A stretch of DNA of 7,782 nucleotides from contig CAVFWS010000089.1 of the NCBI GenBank assembly GCA_963626295.1, positions 1-7,782 of the forward strand. The letters are read 5' to 3'. Source of the stretch: UBA1731 sp963626295. Lineage in GTDB: Bacteria; Verrucomicrobiota; Kiritimatiellia; RFP12; UBA1067. The position numbers and the translations under genes were made by a program. Every line of letters starts with the position of its first letter. Within the stretch, counting starts at the first letter, position 1. Of this stretch, positions 1 through 7,101 are shown in pieces. A model generated the notes under the pieces. The model did not search any database and was not told the origin of the DNA. It worked only from the letters and a program-made list of their open reading frames with translations.

Positions 1-52
1 ACCGCTGTAAGCGGATTTGCAGTCCGCGACCTAACCGCTCGGCCATCCCACC
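1..52 (-). tRNA. tRNA-Cys (anticodon GCA), 3' part cut by window edge
   Basis: Read on the minus strand, the sequence folds as the 5' two thirds of a tRNA. The 5' acceptor strand is GGTGGGA (52-46), followed by U8 (45) and G9. A 3-bp D stem GCC/GGT (43-41 with 31-29) encloses a loop containing the conserved AGCGGTTA. A perfect 5-bp anticodon stem GCGGA/TCCGC (27-23 with 15-11) encloses the loop CTGCAAA, whose anticodon GCA at 20-18 reads cysteine codons. The 3-bp D stem and 4-base variable region (TTAC, 10-7) match bacterial tRNA-Cys. The 5' T-stem strand AGCGG (6-2) is present; the T loop and the 3' acceptor strand (expected TCCCACC) lie outside the window. It starts 28 bases after the stop codon of the small basic gene on the same strand, so the two are probably cotranscribed. 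Confidence 0.93.
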
Positions 53-80
53 ATCAAGGCACACGCTAAAGCGCGCAGCC

Positions 81-176
81 TTATTTCTTCTTGGCCGCGA
101 GAAGACGTGCGTTGACGCGCTTGTTGCGTGCCGCACGACGTGCCCTCTTGGCCCTTGTTCTAAGTTGCTGTCCCAT
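81..176 (-). CDS. 31-aa arginine/lysine/alanine-rich basic peptide, function unknown
   Basis: ATG at 176 opens a 31-codon frame ending in TAA at 83-81. The peptide begins MGQQLRTRAKRARR and ends LLAAKKK. It has 13 Arg/Lys and 7 Ala in 31 residues and no acidic, aromatic or cysteine residue. That composition suits a single positively charged helix that binds RNA or the ribosome; size and charge resemble very small ribosomal proteins such as bTHX or bL36, but the sequence does not match those, bL34, or any family I can name. Reality is supported by a well-placed promoter just upstream (-35 TTGCAT, 17-base spacer, TGATATATT) and by the tRNA-Cys gene 28 bases downstream on the same strand. No Shine-Dalgarno sequence is visible; the predicted transcript start is only about 2 bases before the ATG. 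A role in translation is inference from charge and neighbour only. Chance ORF is the alternative. Confidence 0.62.
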   Translation of the reverse strand: MGQQLRTRAKRARRAARNKRVNARLLAAKKK

Positions 177-184
177 GGGCGCGT

Positions 185-213
185 AATATATCAAATCACC
201 ATTTCCAATGCAA
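185..213 (-). promoter_or_regulatory. sigma-70-type promoter for the basic peptide gene and tRNA-Cys
   Basis: On the minus strand there is a -35 box TTGCAT (213-208, 4 of 6 to consensus), a 17-base spacer, and a -10 box TATATT (190-185, 5 of 6) preceded by TG at the extended -10 position (TGATATATT). The predicted +1 is near 178, two bases before the ATG at 176, so the message would be leaderless or nearly so. It lies in the only non-coding gap inside the gene block and would drive the small gene plus tRNA-Cys independently of the queA operon. Confidence 0.6.
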
Positions 214-278
214 GCGGAAATTCAACCTGACCAGAGCCTTACGGCCCGTGGCTTACGATAGCATTGTGGGACTTGCCC

Positions 279-1400
279 CTAAATGATCAGCATGCAGTCT
301 CCATACGAGAAGAACCGGTACTCCTTCTTCACGGCGAATGCGTAGGCGCAAAGGATTCGCTCGCGTCCCGCGAGCGCAGAGACCATCATCAGCAGAGTGG
401 ACTGCGGCAAATGGAAATTGGTGAGCATCGCGTCGCAGACCCTGAACCTGTACGGCGGGTATATGAAGATGTTGGAGGCCCCCGAACCCGGAACGATCAG
501 CGGATCGCCATCCCCGCGCCCGCGGTTCGCGACGGTCTCGAGCGTCCGCACCGTAGTCGAGCCGACGCACACCACGCGCCCCCCGCGCGCCTTGCATTCG
601 CTGATCGCCGCCGCAGTCTCAGGCGGCACGGTGAACGCCTCGAAATCCATGTGGTGGTCTTCGATGTCCTCCGTCTTCACGGGACGGAACGTGCCCGGCC
701 CGACATGAAGCGTCACCGCGCACCTGCGGACGCCCTTGCGCTCAAGCGCGTCGAATATCTCGCCGGTGAAATGGAGGCCCGCCGTTGGGGCGGCGACGGA
801 GCCCACGTGCCTCGCGTAGATCGTCTGATACCGTTCCCGATCCGCGAGCTCCTCCTGGCGCGTCCCCTCGCGATGGACATACGGCGGCACTGGCGTGCGC
901 CCAAACTCGTCCAGCAGATCCATGAGCGGACGCGAGCATTCGAACGACACCTTCCACATCCCGATGCCCTCCAGCCTGGACAGAAGCCGGGCCTTCAGCT
1001 CGGCATTCGGGCCGAACACCGCAACCTGGCCCTCGCGACACTTGCGGCCGGATCCGATCATCACGTTCCACACAAGCGAAGATTCGCCGAGATCAACATC
1101 CGGTCCGCCGACAGCGGAGCCATCGACCTCAGCCTCTGGCGCTGCCGACACCATGAGAACCTCGACCTCGCCAGGGGTATCCTCCCACGTTCCTATCAGG
1201 CGAGCCGGGAACACCTTGGTGTCGTTCACCACAAGAAGGTCGTCTGGCGTAAGATACTCGACAATGTCCGCGATGTGCCTATGCTCTATTATTCCGGTGT
1301 CACGATGCAGCACCATCATCCTCTCAGTGCCGCGCCGTTCCACCGGGTGCTGGGCGATAAGCCGCTCAGGAAGCGGATACCAAAACTGCTTTGCTTTCAT
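279..1400 (-). CDS. queA: QueA, S-adenosylmethionine:tRNA ribosyltransferase-isomerase
   Basis: QueA transfers and isomerises the ribosyl part of S-adenosylmethionine onto 7-aminomethyl-7-deazaguanine in the anticodon loop of queuosine tRNAs (Tyr, His, Asp, Asn), giving epoxyqueuosine in the cytoplasm. The 373-aa product spans the whole family length. It begins MKAKQFWYPLPERLIAQHP, as the family does. Further motifs (numbered from this Met) are VNDTKVFPARL near 58-68, SVAAPTAGLHF near 201-211, TLHVGPGTF near 230-238, VGSTTVRTLE near 279-288, TNFHLPQSTL near 327-336 and RFFSYGD near 362-368. I chose ATG at 1400; an in-frame TTG at 1409 adds three residues and has AGGTGA 10 bases upstream, but the family N-terminus and the extended -10 box favour the ATG. 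Oddities are a roughly 15-residue acidic/glycine insert near 85-110 and HHMDFE where E. coli has HIMHSE. It is last in the cluster, 19 bases after the folC stop. Confidence 0.96.
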   Translation of the reverse strand: MKAKQFWYPLPERLIAQHPVERRGTERMMVLHRDTGIIEHRHIADIVEYLTPDDLLVVNDTKVFPARLIGTWEDTPGEVEVLMVSAAPEAEVDGSAVGGPDVDLGESSLVWNVMIGSGRKCREGQVAVFGPNAELKARLLSRLEGIGMWKVSFECSRPLMDLLDEFGRTPVPPYVHREGTRQEELADRERYQTIYARHVGSVAAPTAGLHFTGEIFDALERKGVRRCAVTLHVGPGTFRPVKTEDIEDHHMDFEAFTVPPETAAAISECKARGGRVVCVGSTTVRTLETVANRGRGDGDPLIVPGSGASNIFIYPPYRFRVCDAMLTNFHLPQSTLLMMVSALAGRERILCAYAFAVKKEYRFFSYGDCMLII

Positions 1401-1408
1401 TTCCCGCA

Positions 1409-1417
1409 ATTATACCA
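1409..1417 (-). promoter_or_regulatory. extended -10 element (TGGTATAAT) just before queA
   Basis: A perfect TATAAT (1414-1409) preceded by TG at the extended -10 position sits in the folC-queA gap and overlaps the folC 3' end by spacing only. No convincing -35 box is seen 16-18 bases upstream, which extended -10 promoters can tolerate. Predicted +1 is near 1402, two bases before the queA ATG at 1400, implying a near-leaderless queA message in addition to operon read-through. Chance occurrence is possible. Confidence 0.4.
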
Positions 1418-1419
1418 AA

Positions 1420-2712
1420 TCACCTGAACGACTCGCTTGGGGTGAAGGCGCCCGATGGACGCGAAACCCACCCAAGATCCTCAAGCGCCTCCCCCGCAAG
1501 GAAAAGGGAGCCGCACACGAGCGTACCGTCCTGCGCACGCTCCAGGGCCTCGGCAAGGCTGCCGAAGGCGCGCGCCTCGGCGAATCCTGCCTCCCGCATC
1601 AGCGCCGCCGTGCGCTCGGGCGGCAGCGACCTCGGGTTCCTGATCGGCGCCGCAAACCCCACATCCGCGACCTCCCGCAATATGTGCAGGCTTGCCGAGA
1701 CGTCCTTGTCGCCGCAGAATCCGCAGACGACCCTTCCGGCGAACGGGAAACGCCTCGGCGACAGTCGTTCCCCCCTTAGCGAATCGACCAGCGCCCTCAT
1801 CGCCGGAGGGTTGTGCGCACCGTCCACCAGGAACCGCCTGCCGCCCCTCTCCACACGCTGGTAGCGTCCTGGCCAGACTACGGACGCGAAGCCTCGCCTG
1901 ATCGCCCCGTCGCCGATGCCGATCTCCTTCAGGGCCGCATATGCCGTAGCGGCGTTCTCCCTGTTGAATTCCCCGCCAAGCGCAAGGGACTCCATCGCCG
2001 CCGCAAGCCCTGCGTCCCTGGAGTCTGCGGATGGCGCACAAATGCACCTCGCCCCCTGCGCGGCAGCGATGGACTCAATGGTCCGCCTCGCCTCCTCCGG
2101 CATTGCCCCAAGTACGCACGGCACGCCCGTCTTGACTATGCCGCCCTTTTCCGAGGCAATCTCGGCAATGGTGTGCCCGAGCCAATCGCAATGGTCAAGC
2201 CCGATTCTCGTGATGACGGTGAGTTTCGGACGCTCCACGATGTTCGTGGCGTCGAACCTGCCGCCAAGCCCCGTCTCCAGGACGACGTAATCCACGCGCT
2301 CGCGTCTGTACAGCTCGAACGCGGTCGCCGTAAGCAATTCGAAGTACGTAAGGCTCCCTACGCTCTTCACCGACGCAAAGGCCGCATCCAGCCTGTCGTC
2401 GGATACCGGGGCGCCGTCAAGGAAGAAGCGCTCGTTCAGGGAAACCAGGTGCGGACTCGTATAGCGTCCTGTGCGGAACCCCGCCGCGCGGAGCGCCGAA
2501 TCGACCAGCGCGCACACCGCGCCCTTGCCGTTCGTGCCGGCCACATGGATGACGTTCAGGCCATCCTGTGGATTGCCCATCCCCGAACACGCCGCACGGA
2601 TCGCATCAAGGCCCGGCCTCACGCCGAAACGCGCACAGCCCGCAAGCGCCTCAAGAAGGCCATGCGGCGAGCTGTCCGGGGTGCATCCACTCTGGGAATC
2701 GTCTGGAGACAT
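1420..2712 (-). CDS. folC: FolC, folylpolyglutamate synthase (possibly also dihydrofolate synthase)
   Basis: This cytoplasmic Mur-ligase-family enzyme uses ATP to add glutamate to folates; many bacterial versions also join glutamate to dihydropteroate. The 430-aa product is of normal length. The order of motifs is the family's (numbered from the chosen Met): FGVRPGLDAIR near 29-39 and the P-loop HVAGTNGKGAV near 56-66, then YTSPHL near 84-89, FELLTATAF near 124-132, VLETGLGGRFDATN near 144-157, ITRIGLDHCDWLG near 167-179 and ASEKGGIVK near 186-194 in the ATPase domain. WPGRYQ near 280-285 and the C-terminal-domain motif VDGAHNP near 296-302 follow. I cannot tell mono- from bifunctional activity by eye. 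ATG at 2712 is preferred because AAGGG lies 9 bases upstream; an in-frame TTG at 2718 is only 3 bases from that site. The gap to uvrA is about 24 bases, so it belongs to the same transcript. Confidence 0.95.
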   Translation of the reverse strand: MSPDDSQSGCTPDSSPHGLLEALAGCARFGVRPGLDAIRAACSGMGNPQDGLNVIHVAGTNGKGAVCALVDSALRAAGFRTGRYTSPHLVSLNERFFLDGAPVSDDRLDAAFASVKSVGSLTYFELLTATAFELYRRERVDYVVLETGLGGRFDATNIVERPKLTVITRIGLDHCDWLGHTIAEIASEKGGIVKTGVPCVLGAMPEEARRTIESIAAAQGARCICAPSADSRDAGLAAAMESLALGGEFNRENAATAYAALKEIGIGDGAIRRGFASVVWPGRYQRVERGGRRFLVDGAHNPPAMRALVDSLRGERLSPRRFPFAGRVVCGFCGDKDVSASLHILREVADVGFAAPIRNPRSLPPERTAALMREAGFAEARAFGSLAEALERAQDGTLVCGSLFLAGEALEDLGWVSRPSGAFTPSESFR

Positions 2713-2721
2713 TGGCAATCG

Positions 2722-2726
2722 CCCTT
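2722..2726 (-). promoter_or_regulatory. ribosome binding site deciding the folC start
   Basis: AAGGG on the minus strand ends 9 bases before ATG at 2712 and only 3 bases before the alternative TTG at 2718. The spacing selects the ATG as the folC start. Confidence 0.5.
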
Positions 2727-2736
2727 GCTCGGACCC

Positions 2737-5520
2737 CTACAGGAAACGCCCTGTCACGGACGCCTTGCAGGCCTTCACGGCGTCAGGCGGCCCTTCGCAC
2801 ACGAGGTTGCCGCCCATGTCGCCACCGCCCGGGCCAAGGTCGATTATCCAGTCGGCGCAGCGCATCACGTCCACATTGTGCTCAATGACAACGACGGTGT
2901 TCCCGGCATCGCGCAGCTTCAGCAAGAGGTTCATCAGTTTCGCTATGTCATCGAAGTGCAGCCCGGTCGTCGGCTCGTCAAGCAGGTAGAGCGTCCTGCC
3001 CGTAGACCTGCGCGACAGCTCCGCCGCGAGCTTGATGCGCTGGGCCTCGCCGCCGGAAAGCGTAGTCGCCGGCTGCCCAAGCCCAAGATACCCCAATCCG
3101 ACATCGGCAAGCGTCCTGAGCCTGCCGGCGAGTCGCGGCACCTTCGCGAAGAACTCGCACGCCTCGGCGACTGTCATGTCCAGCGCTTCGGCTATGTTCT
3201 TGCCGCCGTAGCGCACCTCAAGCGTCTCCTTGTTGAAGCGGCGCCCGCCGCACTGCTCGCACGTGACGTACACATCCGGCAGGAAGCTCATCTCAAGCCT
3301 GCGGACGCCATCCCCTCCGCACGTCTCGCAGCGTCCGCCCTTCACGTTGAAGCTGAATCTGCCTGGCGTGTATCCGCGAGCCTTCGCGCCCTCCGTCTGC
3401 GCAAAGAGTTCGCGTATGTCGGAGAAGAACCCTACGTATGTGGCTGGGTTCGAGCGCGGCGTACGGCCTATCGGGGACTGGTCTATCTCTATCACCTTGT
3501 CGATGCCGTCTACGCCCGTGAGCCTCCTGAACCTGCCCGGCTTCGCCTTTGCGCGGCAGAAGCGGCGCAGCAGCTCGCGCTTGAGCGTCTCGTCTATGAG
3601 CGTCGACTTGCCGGAGCCGGAGACCCCCGTGACGACAGTGAACGTGCCGAGCGGGATGTGCACGGTTATGTCCTTCAGGTTGTGCTCCGTGCAGCCCGAC
3701 AGGGTGATGCAGTCCCCCGGCCCTGCCATCCGGCCCTTGGCCCCACTCCCCGTGATGCGCCTCTTCCCCGTAAGGTAGTCGGCGGTGAGGCTGCCGCACT
3801 TGAGGAGACCGGCGAAATCGCCCTGGTACATCAGCCTTCCGCCATCTCGCCCCGCACCCGGCCCGAGGTCTACTATGTAATCCGCGGTGCGCATCATCTC
3901 TTCGTCGTGCTCAACGATCACCACGGTGTTGCCCTTGTCCCGCAGACCCTTCAGCGTCGCGACCAGGCGCTCGTTGTCACGCGGATGGAGCCCTATCGTG
4001 GGCTCGTCCAGCACGTACAGCACTCCCGTCAGTCCACTGCCTATCTGCGTAGCGAGGCGTATCCGCTGCATTTCGCCGCCGGAAAGCGTCGCGCTCGGAC
4101 GGTCGAGGGTGAGGTAGTCAAGGCCCACATCATGCAGGAAGCGCAGACGCTTCACTATCTCCTTGTGGACATCCCTCATCTCGGCGGGGAGCGGAATCGA
4201 CTCGAAGTGCGCGAGGCAATCCTTCACGCTCATCCCCATCACATCGATGATGGTCCTGCCCGCGACGGTGACGGCGCGAGACTCTTCGCGCAGACGAGTG
4301 CCGCGGCACGCCGGGCACTGCCGCTCGCTCTGGTAGGCCTCAAGCTTGGCGCGGTGTTCGTCGTCCTCCGCCTCGGCGAGCCGCCTCTGGAGGGTGGCCA
4401 GAACGCCTTCAAACGGCTTGTCCACGCTGCGCCACGGAAGCACAAGGTCATCCTCGAACCCGTGCATCAGCCTCCTGCGGAATGCCGAGGGCAGCTTCTC
4501 GTAAGGCGTGGAGAGGTCAACGCCGTACTGCTTCGCGATATGCTCGAGGAGCGCATTGTAGTACATGATCGCGTTGTGCCCGGCCCTGCGCCACGGATGG
4601 ATGCACTCCTTCAGCGGAAGCGACCTGTCCGGCACGACGAGATCCTCGTCGAAATGGTATATCGCCCCAAGTCCGCCGCACGTGGGGCACGCCCCGAACG
4701 GCGAATTGAACGAGAACGAGCGCGGCTTCAGCTCGTCAAACGATATCCCGCACGACAGGCAGGCGTTGAGCTCGGAATACACCCTTGGCTCGCCGCCGAC
4801 CGGCTCCGCGTAGACCACGCCGTGCCCGGCCTTCAGCCCAAGCTCGACGGAATCGGTGAGGCGGGTGCGGTCGCACGGCAGCACCAGCCGATCGACCACA
4901 ACATCGATGCTGTGGCTCTTCTTCCTGTCGATCTCCGGCGGCTCGTCAGCCGGATACGTGCCGCCGTCTATCCGCACCCTCGCAAAGCCCTGCCGCCTTA
5001 TCTCCGCAAGGGTATCCTCATGCCGACCCTTCTTGCCTTTCACGACAGGGGCATAGAGGATCAGCCGCACGGATCCACCGGAAGAGTGGTCTGCGATCGA
5101 CATTATCGACTCCACGATCTGCTCTGCGGACTGCCGCACCACTTCGCGTCCGCACTTCGGGCAGTGCGCCACGCCTACCGATCCGTAGAGCAGCCGCAGG
5201 TAATCGTGTATCTCCGTGACCGTGGCGACGATCGAGCGGGGATTGCCGCCGGTGGTGCGCTGCTCGATCGCTATCGCCGGGGAAAGGCCCTCGATCTTCT
5301 CGACGTCGGGCTTCTCCATCTGGTCGAGGAACTGCCGCGCATAGGCGCTCAGCGACTCCACGTAGCGGCGCTGGCCCTCCGCATAGAGGGTGTCGAACGC
5401 GAGCGAGCTCTTCCCGCTGCCGGAGAGCCCGGTCACCACCGTCAGCGAATTGCGCGGTATCGTGACGTCGATGCCCTTGAGGTTGTGCTGCCGCGCGCCA
5501 TGTATCTCGATGTCGCCCAC
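2737..5520 (-). CDS. uvrA: UvrA, excinuclease ABC subunit A
   Basis: UvrA is the ATPase that scans DNA for bulky damage and loads UvrB in nucleotide excision repair. The 927-aa protein is complete (family about 940). First ABC half: Walker A GLSGSGKSS (31-39), signature LSGGEMQRIRLA (479-490), Walker B LYVLDEPTIGLH (501-512). Second half: Walker A GVSGSGKST (632-640), signature LSGGEAQRIKLA (821-832), Walker B LYLLDEPTTGLH (844-855). All three zinc modules keep their cysteines: C120/C123 with C402/C405, C254/C257 with C278/C281, and C731/C734 with C754/C757. It ends in the usual TGRFL-type tail. The start is GTG at 5520; the conserved IEIHGARQHNLK begins at residue 4, leaving no room for a later start. 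Only a G-rich stretch, not a clear Shine-Dalgarno site, precedes it. It lies 12 bases after the rho stop, consistent with one operon. No LexA-type site can be placed because upstream sequence is coding. Confidence 0.98.
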   Translation of the reverse strand: MGDIEIHGARQHNLKGIDVTIPRNSLTVVTGLSGSGKSSLAFDTLYAEGQRRYVESLSAYARQFLDQMEKPDVEKIEGLSPAIAIEQRTTGGNPRSIVATVTEIHDYLRLLYGSVGVAHCPKCGREVVRQSAEQIVESIMSIADHSSGGSVRLILYAPVVKGKKGRHEDTLAEIRRQGFARVRIDGGTYPADEPPEIDRKKSHSIDVVVDRLVLPCDRTRLTDSVELGLKAGHGVVYAEPVGGEPRVYSELNACLSCGISFDELKPRSFSFNSPFGACPTCGGLGAIYHFDEDLVVPDRSLPLKECIHPWRRAGHNAIMYYNALLEHIAKQYGVDLSTPYEKLPSAFRRRLMHGFEDDLVLPWRSVDKPFEGVLATLQRRLAEAEDDEHRAKLEAYQSERQCPACRGTRLREESRAVTVAGRTIIDVMGMSVKDCLAHFESIPLPAEMRDVHKEIVKRLRFLHDVGLDYLTLDRPSATLSGGEMQRIRLATQIGSGLTGVLYVLDEPTIGLHPRDNERLVATLKGLRDKGNTVVIVEHDEEMMRTADYIVDLGPGAGRDGGRLMYQGDFAGLLKCGSLTADYLTGKRRITGSGAKGRMAGPGDCITLSGCTEHNLKDITVHIPLGTFTVVTGVSGSGKSTLIDETLKRELLRRFCRAKAKPGRFRRLTGVDGIDKVIEIDQSPIGRTPRSNPATYVGFFSDIRELFAQTEGAKARGYTPGRFSFNVKGGRCETCGGDGVRRLEMSFLPDVYVTCEQCGGRRFNKETLEVRYGGKNIAEALDMTVAEACEFFAKVPRLAGRLRTLADVGLGYLGLGQPATTLSGGEAQRIKLAAELSRRSTGRTLYLLDEPTTGLHFDDIAKLMNLLLKLRDAGNTVVVIEHNVDVMRCADWIIDLGPGGGDMGGNLVCEGPPDAVKACKASVTGRFL

Positions 5521-5532
5521 TCCAGGCCGCCC

Positions 5533-7101
5533 CTACAGGTTCTTCAGGTCGAGCGAAAGCAGGAATGCCGGATTCGTCTTTATCTTCTTCATTCCGTTCA
5601 GCACGCTCTGCATCGCCCGTTCCGGGCCCGCATCGGCGAGAACGCGGCGCAGCGCCCAGGTCTTCTCGAGCTCCATCGGGTCGAGGAGCAGGTCCTCCTT
5701 GCGCGTGCCGGACTTCTCTATGTCTATCGCCGGGAATATGCGCTTGTCCGCGAGCCCGCGGTCAAGCACAAGCTCCATGTTGCCCGTCCCCTTGAACTCC
5801 TCGAAGATCACCTCGTCCATGCGGGACCCGGTGTCTATCAGCGCCGTCGCTATGATCGTGAGCGAACCGCCGCCCTCGATGTTGCGCGCCGCGCCGAAGA
5901 AGCGCTTCGGACGGTGCAGGGCGAGCGCATCCACGCCGCCCGTGAGTATCTTGCCCGAATGCGGCTGGACGGTGTTGTAGGCGCGGGCCAGGCGCGTTAT
6001 CGAATCGAGCAGGATCACCACGTCGCGGCCATTCTCGACCTGCCGCCGCGCCATCTCGCCTGTCATCTCGGCGACATTCACGTGGTGCTGGGGCTCCTCG
6101 TCGAACGTGGACGAAAGCACCATCGCCTTCGTGTTCCGCTGCATGTCCGTGACCTCCTCCGGGCGCTCGTCGATGAGCAGCACTATCAGCATCGCATCCG
6201 GGTGGTTCGCCGTTATGGCGTTCGCCATCTTCTGGAGGAGGACGGTCTTGCCGACACGCGGCGGGGCGACTATTATCCCGCGCTGCCCGAAGCCGATCGG
6301 CGTGAAGATGTCCACGACGCGCATCGAATACTCGTTCGGGGCCGTCTCCAGGACAATGCGCCGGGTCGGGAACGTCGGGACGAGGTTCTCGAAGTGCACG
6401 ATTCGCGCCGCCTCGCTCGGGGTCTTGCCGTTCACGGTCAGGACGCCTCCAAGCCCGAAGTAGCGGTCCCGGTCGCGCGGGTCGCGCAGCGGGCCCTCCA
6501 CCGTGTCCCCGGGGCGCAGCATGTGCCTGCGGATCTGCTGCTGCGGCACGAACACATCCTCCGGACACGCCAGGAAGTTGGTCGTCGCGCTGCGGAGATA
6601 GCCGTAGCCGTCCCGCACGATCTCAAGGCATCCGCTTGCGCGAACGGCGCCGCCCCTCGCGAGGTAGCTGCGTATCGCGTTGAAGATTATCTCATGGCGC
6701 TTCATCGCGCCAAGGTCCTCGGCGTTCGCGTCCGGCCACAGCCTTGCGACGATCATGGCGTTGTCCCAGGAATGTATGTCCGCAAGCTTGTACTCGGGGA
6801 GGTCGGGATTGCGCTGGACCTGCGGCTGGGGCTGCCCGCCCTGCCCGTTGCCGCCGTTTCGTCCATGCGACTTCATCCGCTGCATCCAGCGCTGCTTTCG
6901 GCTCATGTTGCCGGACTGGTCGCGCCGCTGCCCGTTCCCCGCCTGCACATCGCCTCCCTGAGGCTTCGGGTCCTGGGCGGCGGCTTCCCCGGCCTTGCCC
7001 TCGGCAACCGCCGCCTCCTTCGGAGGGACAACCTTCTTCGCCAGCTCCTTCCTCTCCGGGACGGATTCGCCCACGGCGTTTTCAACGTCTTCTTCAGTCA
7101 T
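5533..7101 (-). CDS. rho: Rho, transcription termination factor
   Basis: Rho is a hexameric RNA-dependent ATPase that releases nascent RNA. The 522-aa product has about 100 low-complexity residues rich in Gly, Gln, Asn, Ala and charge, then the Rho N-terminal helical region (near 103-150). The cold-shock-type RNA-binding domain follows, with DGYGYLR near 164-170 and DVFVPQQQIRR near 182-192. The RecA-like motor shows Walker A APPRVGKT near 279-286, Walker B VVILLDSITR near 361-370, the Q-loop region GKILTGGVD near 383-391 and PKRFFGAARN near 398-407. It is longer than E. coli Rho (419 aa) because of the N-terminal extension, a common variation in the family. The motor looks intact. An upstream GTG at 7104 is also in frame; I prefer ATG at 7101. 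The coaE stop overlaps this start (ATGACTGA), indicating translational coupling. Confidence 0.98.
   Translation of the reverse strand: MTEEDVENAVGESVPERKELAKKVVPPKEAAVAEGKAGEAAAQDPKPQGGDVQAGNGQRRDQSGNMSRKQRWMQRMKSHGRNGGNGQGGQPQPQVQRNPDLPEYKLADIHSWDNAMIVARLWPDANAEDLGAMKRHEIIFNAIRSYLARGGAVRASGCLEIVRDGYGYLRSATTNFLACPEDVFVPQQQIRRHMLRPGDTVEGPLRDPRDRDRYFGLGGVLTVNGKTPSEAARIVHFENLVPTFPTRRIVLETAPNEYSMRVVDIFTPIGFGQRGIIVAPPRVGKTVLLQKMANAITANHPDAMLIVLLIDERPEEVTDMQRNTKAMVLSSTFDEEPQHHVNVAEMTGEMARRQVENGRDVVILLDSITRLARAYNTVQPHSGKILTGGVDALALHRPKRFFGAARNIEGGGSLTIIATALIDTGSRMDEVIFEEFKGTGNMELVLDRGLADKRIFPAIDIEKSGTRKEDLLLDPMELEKTWALRRVLADAGPERAMQSVLNGMKKIKTNPAFLLSLDLKNL

Noticed and set aside
234..247. Hairpin GGGCC-GTAA-GGCTC on the minus strand downstream of queA
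   Set aside because: Only a 5-bp stem with one G-U pair and no following U-run, so it does not qualify as an intrinsic terminator; the operon may rely on Rho or end elsewhere.
264..1427. A 387-codon plus-strand frame antisense to queA
   Set aside because: Shadow of queA; composition dominated by Arg and His, no family motif, and the queA frame carries all the conserved blocks.
2737..5520. UvrA paralogue of the drug-resistance type
   Set aside because: All zinc modules, both ABC halves and the UvrB-interaction region length match canonical UvrA; nothing suggests a truncated self-resistance form.
5533..7101. Rho has NIEGGGS where E. coli has NVEEGGS
   Set aside because: As far as I recall, Gly at this place occurs in Rho of several other phyla, including Chlamydiae, so it is probably an ordinary lineage variant.
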